Source: Actinomycetota bacterium | Lineage (GTDB): Bacteria; Actinomycetota; Acidimicrobiia; Acidimicrobiales; Ilumatobacteraceae | Reading direction: 5' to 3' | Assembly: GCA_009702045.1 (NCBI GenBank) | Contig: WLIV01000009.1 | Span: 54,019-118,018, forward strand | DNA: 64,000 nt | Part shown: one piece after another, positions 42,783 to 50,754 of the stretch | How the letters are laid out: every line of letters starts with the position of its first letter | Numbering within the stretch: the stretch's first letter is position 1 | The notes under the pieces: model-generated | What the model was told of the DNA's origin: nothing | The model's input: only the letters and a program-made list of their open reading frames with translations | Database searches by the model: none | Made by a program: the position numbers and the translations under genes

Positions 42783-43406
42783 ATGTCCAACGACGCGCCA
42801 CTTTCGGCTCGTGAGATGTGGGAGCAGCGCTACGCCACTCCCGGGTACGTGTACGGCACCGAGCCGAACACGTTCCTGCGCGACAACATGGCCTCGATTC
42901 CCATGGGCGCAGTGCTGTGTCTCGCCGAGGGAGAAGGGCGCAACTCGGTGTTCCTGGCAGAGACGGGGCGCGAGGTGCACAGCGCCGACCTTTCCGAGGC
43001 CGGTGTCGCCAAGACGTTGGCGCTCGCCGCTGAACGCGGCGTGACCGTGCACGCCATTCAGGCTGATCTCGCCGTGCAGGACATCGGCGTCGGCCGCTGG
43101 GATGCCGTGGTGTCGGTGTTCGCGCACATGCCGTCCAAAGTACGCATTGATCTGCACCGGCGTGTGGTGAACTCGTTGCGGCCCGGTGGTGTGCTGGTGC
43201 TGGAGGCGTACACGCCCGATCAGATCGGCCGCGGCACCGGCGGCCCGGCAATCCCGGAGATGACGATGACGCTCGCTGGTCTCGCCGAGGAGTTGGCCGG
43301 GCTGGAGTTCGTGCACGCCCAGGAGTTGTTGCGTGAGGTGCACGAGGGCCCCGGCCACACCGGCGTCGGCGCAGTCGTGCAGGTCATCGCTCGTAAACCT
43401 GAGTGA
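42783..43406 (+). CDS. SAM-dependent class I methyltransferase (thiol/TehB-like)
   Basis: 207 residues. The N-terminal WEQRYATPGYVYGTEPNTFLR and the SAM motif VLCLAEGEGRNSVFLAETG near residue 45 match the TehB/thiopurine-like group of methyltransferases, in which the loop usually reads DLGCGEGRN; here AEGEGRN replaces it, as in a large family of small bacterial enzymes. Some of these methylate thiols or sulfide. It is co-transcribed with thioredoxin (2 bp spacing), so methylation of a thiol, sulfide or metalloid in reactive-sulfur stress is plausible. It converges on a LysR gene with 3 bp between stops. Confidence 0.75.
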   Translation: MSNDAPLSAREMWEQRYATPGYVYGTEPNTFLRDNMASIPMGAVLCLAEGEGRNSVFLAETGREVHSADLSEAGVAKTLALAAERGVTVHAIQADLAVQDIGVGRWDAVVSVFAHMPSKVRIDLHRRVVNSLRPGGVLVLEAYTPDQIGRGTGGPAIPEMTMTLAGLAEELAGLEFVHAQELLREVHEGPGHTGVGAVVQVIARKPE

Positions 43407-43409
43407 CTC

Positions 43410-44282
43410 TCAGCGCTCTGAGCGGGCGAGGTCGACGAATGCCTGCGCTGCGGGCGACAGATGAGTCCCCCGGTGCAGCAGGCCTACACGCCGGCCCAGT
43501 TTTGGTTGCAGTGTGCGCACCTGCGCGCCGCGCCGTGCGGCCTCCTCGGCCAATGGTCGTGGTAGCAGCGCAGCGCCAGCGCCGGCGAGGACGAGTGGCA
43601 CGATGGCCTCGCGAGACGACATCTCGACGGCGATGTGTGCAGTCCGGCCATCACGCGCCAGCGCGTGGTCGAGTACCCGGCGGATGGACGTGCCGATTGG
43701 ACTGGCCACGAGCGGCAACCCGGCGAGCACGCGCATGGTGACCGGTCCATCGGGTAGTTCGGTGGTGGGTGGAAGCACCACGACGATCTCCTGACGGAAC
43801 AGTTCGACGCGAGTGAGGCCCGTGCCGCCGGTGGTGAGGTCGCAGACGCCGATCTCGGCGCGCCCCGATCGCACCATGCGCTCGAGGTCGACTGGGTCTT
43901 CTGGTTCGTGCACGCGCACAGTGATGCCCGGGTGCTGTGTGCGGAACAGACCCACCAGCCGAGCGACCGGGTCGACGGCAAGCGTGGGCAGTGCCACAAG
44001 GTCGAGTGTTCCGGTGCGGAGCTCCGTCACGGCCGCGACCGTGCTGGTGAGTTCGGCCATGTCGCGCACCACTTGCCGCGCGCCCTCGATGACCGCGCGT
44101 CCAGCGACGGTGGGTTCGCTGCTGCGACCGAGACGAGTGAACAGCTCGACTCCCAGCTCGCGCTCCAGCGTGCGGATGCCATGCGAGAGCGACGGCTGCG
44201 AGACGTGCACCGCTCGGGCAGCGCCGGTGAACGACCCGTGATCGGCCACGGCGATGGCGTATTCGAGCTGTCGTAGATCCAT
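43410..44282 (-). CDS. LysR-family transcriptional regulator
   Basis: 290 residues. The winged helix-turn-helix is MDLRQLEYAIAVADHGSFTGAARAVHVSQPSLSHGIRTLERELGVELFTR, followed by a periplasmic-binding-fold effector domain from about residue 90. It is divergent from a TauE/SafE permease gene, the classic arrangement of a LysR activator and its target. The inverted repeat at 44279-44297 overlaps its own start codon and could be its autoregulatory site. The effector may be a sulfur compound. Confidence 0.88.
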   Translation of the reverse strand: MDLRQLEYAIAVADHGSFTGAARAVHVSQPSLSHGIRTLERELGVELFTRLGRSSEPTVAGRAVIEGARQVVRDMAELTSTVAAVTELRTGTLDLVALPTLAVDPVARLVGLFRTQHPGITVRVHEPEDPVDLERMVRSGRAEIGVCDLTTGGTGLTRVELFRQEIVVVLPPTTELPDGPVTMRVLAGLPLVASPIGTSIRRVLDHALARDGRTAHIAVEMSSREAIVPLVLAGAGAALLPRPLAEEAARRGAQVRTLQPKLGRRVGLLHRGTHLSPAAQAFVDLARSER

Positions 44283-44297
44283 AGACAGTAACTATGG
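44279..44297. promoter_or_regulatory. Inverted repeat CCATAG-N7-CTATGG over the lysR start codon
   Basis: The arms CCATAG (44279-44284) and CTATGG (44292-44297) form a LysR-like dyad. The LysR start codon (44280-44282) is inside the left arm, so binding would block its own expression and could activate the permease gene. Confidence 0.5.
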
Positions 44298-44376
44298 CTC
44301 ATATCTCATCTCTCCGCTAGCGCGATGGCAGATGACGGCGCAGGATGGTGCCCGTGCAGGTTCAGGATCAGATCGC

Positions 44377-45120
44377 GTGAGCCTGTTCCTCGCCGCGCTG
44401 ACGGGCCTCGCGATCGGTTTCCTCAGCGGGTTGATGGGCAAGGGCGGCTCGGCGATTGCGACACCGTTGCTGCATGTGATCGGGTTTCCGGCGATCATCG
44501 CAGTTGCCTCCCCACTGCCGGCGACAGTGCCGTCGACGATGATCGCCAGCTACGCCTACTCGGAGCAGCACCTCGTCGATTGGCGAGTCGTGCGGTGGAG
44601 TATCTGCTGCGGCGTTCCGGCGACGGCGCTCGGCGCGCTGACGACCCGCTGGGTTGATGGGGGCCTCCTCGTGCGGGTCACCGATGTGGTGCTCATCGCA
44701 CTCGGGCTGCGATTGCTGGTCGCGGCGTATCGGCCGAGCCAGCCGACGAATGAGTCGGCGATCGTGGCGGCGTGGGAGTTGGCCGTCGTCGCGACCGCGG
44801 TCGGGGTGATCTCCGGGTTGTTGGCCAACAGCGGCGGGTTCCTGCTCGCCCCGTTGTTCATCACCGCACTGAAGTTGCCGATCAAATCGGCCTTGGCCAG
44901 TTCGCTCGCGGTGTCGTCAGTGTTGGCGATTCCCGGCACGATCGTGCACGCATCACTCGGTCATATCAACTGGACGCTGGTGCTCATATTCGGCTCCACG
45001 TCAGTGCCGCTGGCGTTCTTGGGGGCGCGCACTGCCATGCGGATCGCCGCCCACCGACTGGAACGTGGCTACGGCGTGATGCTCGTGGTGATGGGTGCAG
45101 CGTTCCTGGTCATTGCCTGA
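44377..45120 (+). CDS. TauE/SafE-family sulfite/organic anion permease
   Basis: 247 residues from GTG 44377, chosen so the protein begins at the first helix; ATG 44332 is an alternative. Eight hydrophobic helices and the repeated TauE motif (GFLSGLMGKGGSAIATPLL and GVISGLLANSGGFLLAPLF, one per half) identify the family. Members export sulfite or sulfoacetate, or take up sulfonates. It is divergent from LysR and its 3' end overlaps the convergent aminotransferase gene by 11 bp. Regulation by the LysR protein is likely. Confidence 0.85.
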   Translation: MSLFLAALTGLAIGFLSGLMGKGGSAIATPLLHVIGFPAIIAVASPLPATVPSTMIASYAYSEQHLVDWRVVRWSICCGVPATALGALTTRWVDGGLLVRVTDVVLIALGLRLLVAAYRPSQPTNESAIVAAWELAVVATAVGVISGLLANSGGFLLAPLFITALKLPIKSALASSLAVSSVLAIPGTIVHASLGHINWTLVLIFGSTSVPLAFLGARTAMRIAAHRLERGYGVMLVVMGAAFLVIA

Positions 45121-46816
45121 GCGACGCTGCCGGAAGTTCGAACCAGCGCAGGTGCTCGAACTCGGCGGACAGCGTGTGATGCACGCCCTGCTCAGCCCAC
45201 TCCGGCGCCTCAGCGAAGACAGCGCGAGCGTGTTCGAGGTACGCGAGCAGATCGGACTCCGGAGCGCGAACCTGGTCGATCGGCGGTCGCACCATCTCAC
45301 CGGTCTGCAGGTCGTACGACACCTGGTCGAGACGCAGCGGTGGCTCGACGGGGCCGAGGTGATGACGCCACAATCCGCTGGTCGGATCGAACCGGTAATC
45401 GGGAAGCAGCTTCCATCCGTGTGTGGCCACGAGGTCGACCGCGGCCACGAGGTAGTCGAAGACGGCCTCGGAGATGAAGTAGTTGAAACTCACTCGGGTC
45501 CACCCGGGTTTGATGCCCTCGCAGCCGTGGGTGATCTCGTGCTCGAACTCGTGCGACCGTTCGAGGTCGATGCCGAGCAGGCGGTGTCCGTAGGGGCCGG
45601 CGCACGAGCAACCGCCGCGTGACTGGATGCCGAACAGGTCGCTCAGCACTGCGACCACGAAGTTGTGGTGGAGGTAACGACTCTCTGGTCGGCGCACGAC
45701 GAACGACAGGATCGAGAGTCGTTCGGCGGTGGTGTTGCCGAGGACCTGGATGGCCGGATTGTTGGCCCACTTCGCGACGGCACGTTCCCAGTAGGCCTGT
45801 TCGCGTATTTTGATCGTGGGTACCCCGACCGCCTGTTTCAACTGGAACACGAGGCCCGCTCGAATCGATTCGATGATCGCTGGCGTGCCACCTTCCTCAC
45901 GGTGAATCGGAGAAGCGAGATACACGTGCTCGGTGGGGTTCACATACGCGACCGTGCCCCCGCCGACGACGTCTGGCACTCGGTTCGTCAGCAGCGCGCG
46001 CCGCACGACCAGTACCCCGGGGGTGCCGGGGCCGCCGACGAACTTGTGGGGGCTGATGAAGACGGCGTCCTTGTGTGCCATCGGATACTCAGCCGATTCG
46101 GGGTGCATGTCGATGTCGACGTACGGTGCCGCGGCAGCGAAGTCCCAGAAGCTGAGAGCACCGTGACGGTGCAACAGATCGGCGATCGCGTGCGTGTTGG
46201 AGATGATGCCGGTGACGTTCGATGCTGCGGAGAACGAGCCGATCTTCACTGGCCTGTCGGCGAAGTGAACGAGTTCGTTCTGGAGCTGTTGCAGGTCAAT
46301 GTGGCCGTCGGCGTCTTCGTGGATCGTGACCACATCGGCGATGGATTCCCGCCACGGCACTTCGTTGGAGTGGTGCTCATATGGCCCGACAAACACCACT
46401 GGGCGTTCGCTCATCGGGATGTGCTGGAGCAGGTGGTAACGGTCGTCGAGGTCGGCCGGCAGCCGCAGGTTCATGATGCCGATCAGTTTGTCGATCGCCC
46501 CGGTGGCGCCAGACCCGCAGAAAATGACCAGCGTGTCGTCGTCGCCATGTACCGCATCGTGGATGATGCGACGGGCGTCCTCGCGCAAGCGCGTGGTCTG
46601 CAGTCCGGTGCCGGACGACTCGGTGTGCGTGTTCGCGTAGCGGGGCAGCACCTCCTCGCGGATGAAGTCCTCGATGAAGCTGAGCGCCCGGCCGGACGCG
46701 GTGTAGTCGGCATAGGTGATGCGCCGCGGACCGTATGGTCCGACGATCACCTGGTCGTCGCCGATGACCGACTCGCGGATGTGACGCAGCAGCGGTGTGT
46801 CGTCGCCATCGGGCAT
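45110..46816 (-). CDS. Class V aminotransferase / cysteine desulfurase-like PLP enzyme with C-terminal extension
   Basis: 568 residues, much longer than the roughly 400 of SufS/NifS. PLP fold residues are seen: THTESSGTGLQTTRLREDAR near residue 62, GSGATGAIDKLIG near 100, the PLP Lys in FISPHKFVGGPGTPG near 255, and a Cys-rich active-site-like loop QSRGGCSCAGPYGHRLLG near 410. The last 90 residues form an extension of unknown role. It may release sulfur or cleave a beta-substituted amino acid. A TAGCCT -10 box 6 nt before ATG 46816 supports the start. Position beside TauE, LysR and thioredoxin favours a sulfur role. Confidence 0.75.
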   Translation of the reverse strand: MPDGDDTPLLRHIRESVIGDDQVIVGPYGPRRITYADYTASGRALSFIEDFIREEVLPRYANTHTESSGTGLQTTRLREDARRIIHDAVHGDDDTLVIFCGSGATGAIDKLIGIMNLRLPADLDDRYHLLQHIPMSERPVVFVGPYEHHSNEVPWRESIADVVTIHEDADGHIDLQQLQNELVHFADRPVKIGSFSAASNVTGIISNTHAIADLLHRHGALSFWDFAAAAPYVDIDMHPESAEYPMAHKDAVFISPHKFVGGPGTPGVLVVRRALLTNRVPDVVGGGTVAYVNPTEHVYLASPIHREEGGTPAIIESIRAGLVFQLKQAVGVPTIKIREQAYWERAVAKWANNPAIQVLGNTTAERLSILSFVVRRPESRYLHHNFVVAVLSDLFGIQSRGGCSCAGPYGHRLLGIDLERSHEFEHEITHGCEGIKPGWTRVSFNYFISEAVFDYLVAAVDLVATHGWKLLPDYRFDPTSGLWRHHLGPVEPPLRLDQVSYDLQTGEMVRPPIDQVRAPESDLLAYLEHARAVFAEAPEWAEQGVHHTLSAEFEHLRWFELPAASLRQ

Positions 46817-46822
46817 GACCGC

Positions 46823-46828
46823 AGGCTA
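46823..46828 (-). promoter_or_regulatory. Predicted leaderless promoter (-10 TAGCCT)
   Basis: TAGCCT (minus strand, 46823-46828) is 6 nt before ATG 46816 of the aminotransferase gene. No ribosome binding site is present. Confidence 0.5.
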
Positions 46829-46856
46829 GTTGTGCCGCCAGGGAGGCGGCGAGAGC

Positions 46857-47348
46857 TCAGTCAGTGACGGTCAGTGCCGCGTGCATCCCCGACGTGTAGT
46901 GGGCCGGAAGGTTGCAGACCAACACGTACTTGCCCGGTGCGAGTTCGAAGGTCTTGCTTTGTGTGGTTCCAACAGCGAACTCGGCGATCTCGTCGACCGC
47001 GTCCACCTTGTCTTCAGGGATCCGGCCGTCCACCGTGGGGAGTGCGCTGCTGTCGAGATCGGTTCTGATGATGACCAACTCGTGCTCGACCGTGCCATTG
47101 TTGGTGGCGTCGATGGTGACCGTTTGGCCAGCGACCGTCTGCGCGGACAGCGTGAGTTTGAACTCGCTCAGCGCTGCCTCGATGGGCTTGCTCGTTGCGG
47201 GTTTCGGTGGGGTGAGTGCATCGTCGGGATCATCGCCACAGCCAGCGGCGATCGCCATCGATGCGGCGAGTCCGAATGCCAACATCATTCGCGTGGACGC
47301 CCTCGTGGCTACGTCTCGCGTGCGAGTGTGATCCGTCGTGTCCGTCAT
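46857..47348 (-). CDS. Cupredoxin-like lipoprotein
   Basis: 163 residues. The N-terminus has a basic stretch, a hydrophobic segment and a lipobox-like end (SMAIAAGC), so the mature protein is probably lipid-anchored outside the membrane with Cys near residue 37. The C-terminal 100 residues are a cupredoxin beta-barrel with copper ligands His in VEHELV, Cys in YVLVCN, His in LPAHY and Met in SGMHA. It likely carries electrons or binds copper at the cell surface. A TAACCT -10 box (47380-47385) and an AGGGAG ribosome binding site are present, so this transcript is leadered. Confidence 0.8.
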   Translation of the reverse strand: MTDTTDHTRTRDVATRASTRMMLAFGLAASMAIAAGCGDDPDDALTPPKPATSKPIEAALSEFKLTLSAQTVAGQTVTIDATNNGTVEHELVIIRTDLDSSALPTVDGRIPEDKVDAVDEIAEFAVGTTQSKTFELAPGKYVLVCNLPAHYTSGMHAALTVTD

Positions 47349-47412
47349 AGCGCTCCCTGGTGCTCCACCGTCGCAAGAGAGGTTAACATGACCTGAGGAT
47401 GGTGCTACACGC

Positions 47413-49926
47413 TCAGATCGGGTGTGTTCCCAGCGACTCCAGGCGAAGTGTGGGTGCGCCTTCGGCCTCGGCGATGGCGAGGTCGATCACGGCCACGAAG
47501 CGCCACTCGCCGTCGCTCTCGGGATCGGCGAGTTGCTGAGTGACCACCCAGCGGTCGGGGTGTGCGTCGAGCGTGAAGTACTGCGTGGCGCGAGCGGCTG
47601 AGTCGATGCCGATGCGGTCGTACTCGGCCCAGTAGGGCGCCATGGCGTCGCGCAGTTGTTGCTCCGTCCAGCCGCTGCGTTCGGCGAGCGCTACGTGGTT
47701 GCGGGCGTTCAGCAGCTCCACCCAGCCGAAGGCCGCGGTGCGCACGGCGGTGCGCCACGCAGTGGGTGGCCACACGCGGGCGGCAGCGGGGGAGTCGGGG
47801 GCGATGTGCTCGTGCACCGGGTTACCAGCGAGGCGGGCCCACTCGTCGAGCAACGTCGCATCGGTCGCGCGGATGAGGGCGCCGAGCCACTCGACCACAT
47901 CCTCCAGATCGTCGGTGTACACATCGTCCGGCAGCGAGCGGTCGAGTGTGCGCCAGGCATCGGTGAGATAGCGCAGCACGAGACCTTCGCTGCGTTCCAG
48001 GCGGTAGCGGCGCACGAAGGTGGAGAAGCTGTCGCCGCCTTCCAACATCTCGCGCAGGATCGATTTGGGCGAGGGTTGTTCGGCGACCCATGGGTGGTGT
48101 GTGCGGTACTCGGTGAAGCAGGCGTCGAGCAGTTCCGCCAGCGGCTTGGGCCACGTGATGCCCTCCAGACGGGCCATCCGTTCGTCGTACGGCACGTACT
48201 CGGCTTTCATCTGCGCGACGAGGGCACCCTTGGCGGCGTTCTCTTGTGCGAACAGCACCTGGCGCGGGTCATCGAGCACCGCTTCGACGATGCTGACGGC
48301 GTCCACTACGAACGCGGGGTCGGCATGGTCCAGCGTCGACAGCACCTCGATCGCGAAGGGCATCAACGGAGCGGAGAAGCGCAGCGCCGAGCGCTCATCG
48401 CCTCCCTCGTCGATCAGCGAGCCGACGCGCACGCCCATGCACTTGCCGTTGGCATCACGCAGTCGGGCGGCCACTCCGGCCGCTTCGAGGCTGCGGTACA
48501 CGGCGATCGCCCGCTTCTTGTGCTGCCGTTTGCGTTGCTCGCTGTCGTGGTTCGTGCGCAGCAGATGCTTGAGTGCGTTCGGCCCGTCGGGTCGTGACAG
48601 CACAGTGGCGACGAGGTCGGCGGTGACCTTGAAGCGCGATACCAGCGGCTCGGGGCGAGCGGCGATCAGACGATGCATGGTGGCTTCGTCGTAATGCACG
48701 AAACCTTCCGGCGCTTTGGCCTTGGTGGCTTTGCGACGGGCTTTGGGATCGTCACCGGCCTTGTTGAGCGCACGCGTGTTCTCGATCACGTGGTCGGGTG
48801 CCTGCACCCACACATGGCCGTCGGGGTCGAATCCGGGGCGACCGGCGCGGCCTGACAGTTGGTGAAACTCGCGGACGGTGAACACGCGCACTCGCTTGCC
48901 GTCGAACTTCGTGAGCGCTGTCATCAGCACGGTGCGGATCGGGATGTTCACGCCGACGCCGAGCGTGTCGGTACCGCAGATCACCGGCAGCAGACCCTCG
49001 CCGGCGAGGCGCTCGACGAGTCGTCGGTACTTGGGCAGCATGCCGGCATGGTGCACGCCGACACCGTTGCGGATGAGACGATCGAGCGTCTCGCCGAACC
49101 CACGGCCCATCTTGGTGCCCTTCATCGCCGCGGCAATCGCCTCGCGCTGGGCGCGAGTGGTGACGGTGAGGCTCACCAACCCCTGGGCTCGCTCGATCGC
49201 CGAGGCCTGGTTGGCATGCACGACGTACACCGGGCTGAGACCCTCCTTCACTGCATCGAGCACCGTGTCGGCCACCGAGGTGAGCCGCCATGCGTGATAC
49301 AGCGGTGTGGGGCGATGCACCGACGTGACCTCGCTGACCGGTCGACCGCTGCGCTCCTGCAGGTCGGTGGTGATGGCGGTCATGTCGCCGAGCGTCGCTG
49401 AGGCGAGCAGCATCTGACAGCCCGTCATCTCCAACAGTGGGATCTGCCACGCCCAGCCGCGGTCAGCCTCGGCGTAGTAGTGGAACTCGTCGAGACAGGC
49501 GAAGCCGAAGTCGCTCTCTGTGCCGTGTGCGAGGGCGTTGTTGGCCAGCACCTCCGCAGTGCACACGAGCACCGGCGCATCCGAGTTGATCGAGGCATCA
49601 CCAGTGGCCAAACCCACCTGATGCGCGCCCAGCAGGTCGACCAGGTCGAAGAACTTCTCCGCGACCAAGGCCTTGATCGGTGCGGTCCACACGGCGCGCC
49701 GACCGTCGTTCAGCGCCAACAGGATGCCGGCGATCGCGACCAGGCTCTTGCCCGACCCGGTGGGGGTGGCGAGCACGACGTGGTCGCCAGCGGCGAGTGC
49801 CAGTGCGGCTTCCTCTTGGTGCGAGTACAACGGTCGTCCGCCGGCCTGTGCCCACGCGGCGAACGCGTCGAGCACCGCCTCGGGATCCGACCCGGCGGGC
49901 GGCAGCAGGTCGGTGAGCGCAGACAT
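47413..49926 (-). CDS. Ski2-like DEAD/DEAH-box RNA helicase with DUF3516
   Basis: 837 residues from ATG 49926; a longer frame runs to 50106 but that part covers the palindromic intergenic region. Walker A is LATPTGSGKSL near residue 53, the DExH box is CLDEFHYYAE near 143, and motif VI is QLSGRAGRPGF near 356. Residues beyond about 470 correspond to DUF3516. Proteins of this type are widespread in actinobacteria and probably unwind structured RNA; the precise role is unknown. It is downstream of the palindromic element at 49976-50020. Confidence 0.88.
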   Translation of the reverse strand: MSALTDLLPPAGSDPEAVLDAFAAWAQAGGRPLYSHQEEAALALAAGDHVVLATPTGSGKSLVAIAGILLALNDGRRAVWTAPIKALVAEKFFDLVDLLGAHQVGLATGDASINSDAPVLVCTAEVLANNALAHGTESDFGFACLDEFHYYAEADRGWAWQIPLLEMTGCQMLLASATLGDMTAITTDLQERSGRPVSEVTSVHRPTPLYHAWRLTSVADTVLDAVKEGLSPVYVVHANQASAIERAQGLVSLTVTTRAQREAIAAAMKGTKMGRGFGETLDRLIRNGVGVHHAGMLPKYRRLVERLAGEGLLPVICGTDTLGVGVNIPIRTVLMTALTKFDGKRVRVFTVREFHQLSGRAGRPGFDPDGHVWVQAPDHVIENTRALNKAGDDPKARRKATKAKAPEGFVHYDEATMHRLIAARPEPLVSRFKVTADLVATVLSRPDGPNALKHLLRTNHDSEQRKRQHKKRAIAVYRSLEAAGVAARLRDANGKCMGVRVGSLIDEGGDERSALRFSAPLMPFAIEVLSTLDHADPAFVVDAVSIVEAVLDDPRQVLFAQENAAKGALVAQMKAEYVPYDERMARLEGITWPKPLAELLDACFTEYRTHHPWVAEQPSPKSILREMLEGGDSFSTFVRRYRLERSEGLVLRYLTDAWRTLDRSLPDDVYTDDLEDVVEWLGALIRATDATLLDEWARLAGNPVHEHIAPDSPAAARVWPPTAWRTAVRTAAFGWVELLNARNHVALAERSGWTEQQLRDAMAPYWAEYDRIGIDSAARATQYFTLDAHPDRWVVTQQLADPESDGEWRFVAVIDLAIAEAEGAPTLRLESLGTHPI

Positions 49927-49975
49927 TCCTGCCAGTGTGCCTCGGTTTCTGGGCAGAGATCGTCCCAGGAACGAC

Positions 49976-50020
49976 TCTGGGCAGTGACAGTCCCGGAAAC
50001 CGGGACTGTCACTGCCCAGA
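49976..50020. repeat. Perfect 21-bp hairpin element with 3-nt loop
   Basis: Arms 49976-49996 and 50000-50020 are exactly complementary around the loop AAA. The arms start TCTGGGCAGTGACAG and end in CCCGG, closely like the element at 18209-18253 (ACTGGGAAGGTTGAG... CCGG, loop ATT). It lies between two genes on the minus strand, where it could end transcription of the SRPBCC gene or stabilise its mRNA. Confidence 0.7.
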
Positions 50021-50040
50021 TGCGGTGATGAGTGGACAAT

Positions 50041-50072
50041 GCCTCGCGCGAGGCGTACGGTCTGGTCAGACC
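50041..50072. repeat. Two further short palindromes in the same gap
   Basis: GCCTCGCGCGAGGC (50041-50054) is a perfect 14-bp palindrome, and GGTCTG-GT-CAGACC (50059-50072) a 6-bp hairpin. With the hairpin at 49976, the 275-bp gap between the helicase and SRPBCC genes is unusually rich in dyads and contains no gene. Confidence 0.55.
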
Positions 50073-50201
50073 GAGTTCGGAGTGCAGCGAAAAGCACGCC
50101 CGACAACGGGATCTGGCATCGGTTCGCCGGCCAGGAAACGTCGCTCCGACGCCCCGAACTCGGTCACTCACCGCACCGGTGAGCGCCTCGGTGGCACGTC
50201 G

Positions 50202-50678
50202 TCAGCGACGGGCCAACGACTCCAGGTTGCCGAGCGAGTTCTCCAGCATGTGCGCCGGAACGACGGGCCAGGTGACGCGCTCTTTGAGCGCGGGCGAGAA
50301 GTTGGTCCAGTCGCAGTACAACTCGACGTCGGTCTCGTCGGCGCTCACCGGTGTGAGTGTGTAGCCGTAGAGGTGGCCGAGCGGCTCCTGGTCGACCATG
50401 CCGATGGTCCACTCCAGCAGACGGTCCTGCTCGAAGCGGGTGACGGTGTTCTGCACTTGGTACTTCCCCATCGGGATGTCGCCGAGCGGTTCGCGATCCA
50501 TGTTCATCAGGAACGTGTCGCCGACGGCGGCCACCGGTTCGCTGTCGGGCGAGGCGAGCAACATGCCCGAACCGTCGATGGCGACATGCATGTCGGGGTC
50601 GATGATGAACGAGAAGATCTTCGCTGCCGGAGCGGCGATGCGGCGCGAGACGGTGATGCGTTCTGCGGGCGTACTCAT
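50202..50678 (-). CDS. SRPBCC (START/Bet v1-fold) domain protein
   Basis: 158 residues from ATG 50678 with an AAGGA ribosome binding site. The opening ERITVSRRIAAPAAKIFSFIIDPDMHVAIDGSG and the closing amphipathic helix LKERVTWPVVPAHMLENSLGNLESLA are typical of polyketide cyclase/dehydrase-like SRPBCC proteins, which hold lipophilic ligands in a large pocket. It may bind or modify a hydrophobic acid. It follows the fused acyl-CoA dehydrogenase gene by 76 bp on the same strand. Confidence 0.8.
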   Translation of the reverse strand: MSTPAERITVSRRIAAPAAKIFSFIIDPDMHVAIDGSGMLLASPDSEPVAAVGDTFLMNMDREPLGDIPMGKYQVQNTVTRFEQDRLLEWTIGMVDQEPLGHLYGYTLTPVSADETDVELYCDWTNFSPALKERVTWPVVPAHMLENSLGNLESLARR

Positions 50679-50754
50679 GGTGTGTGTCCTTCTAGACCGT
50701 GGTGAGGCCGACCCGCAGAACGGATGAGCGATGGAGCTGAATGCGGTGAGGATG

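Noticed and set aside
49927..50106. An N-terminal extension of the helicase into the palindromic gap
   Set aside because: The extension translates the hairpin element and has no helicase features; ATG 49926 fits the family.
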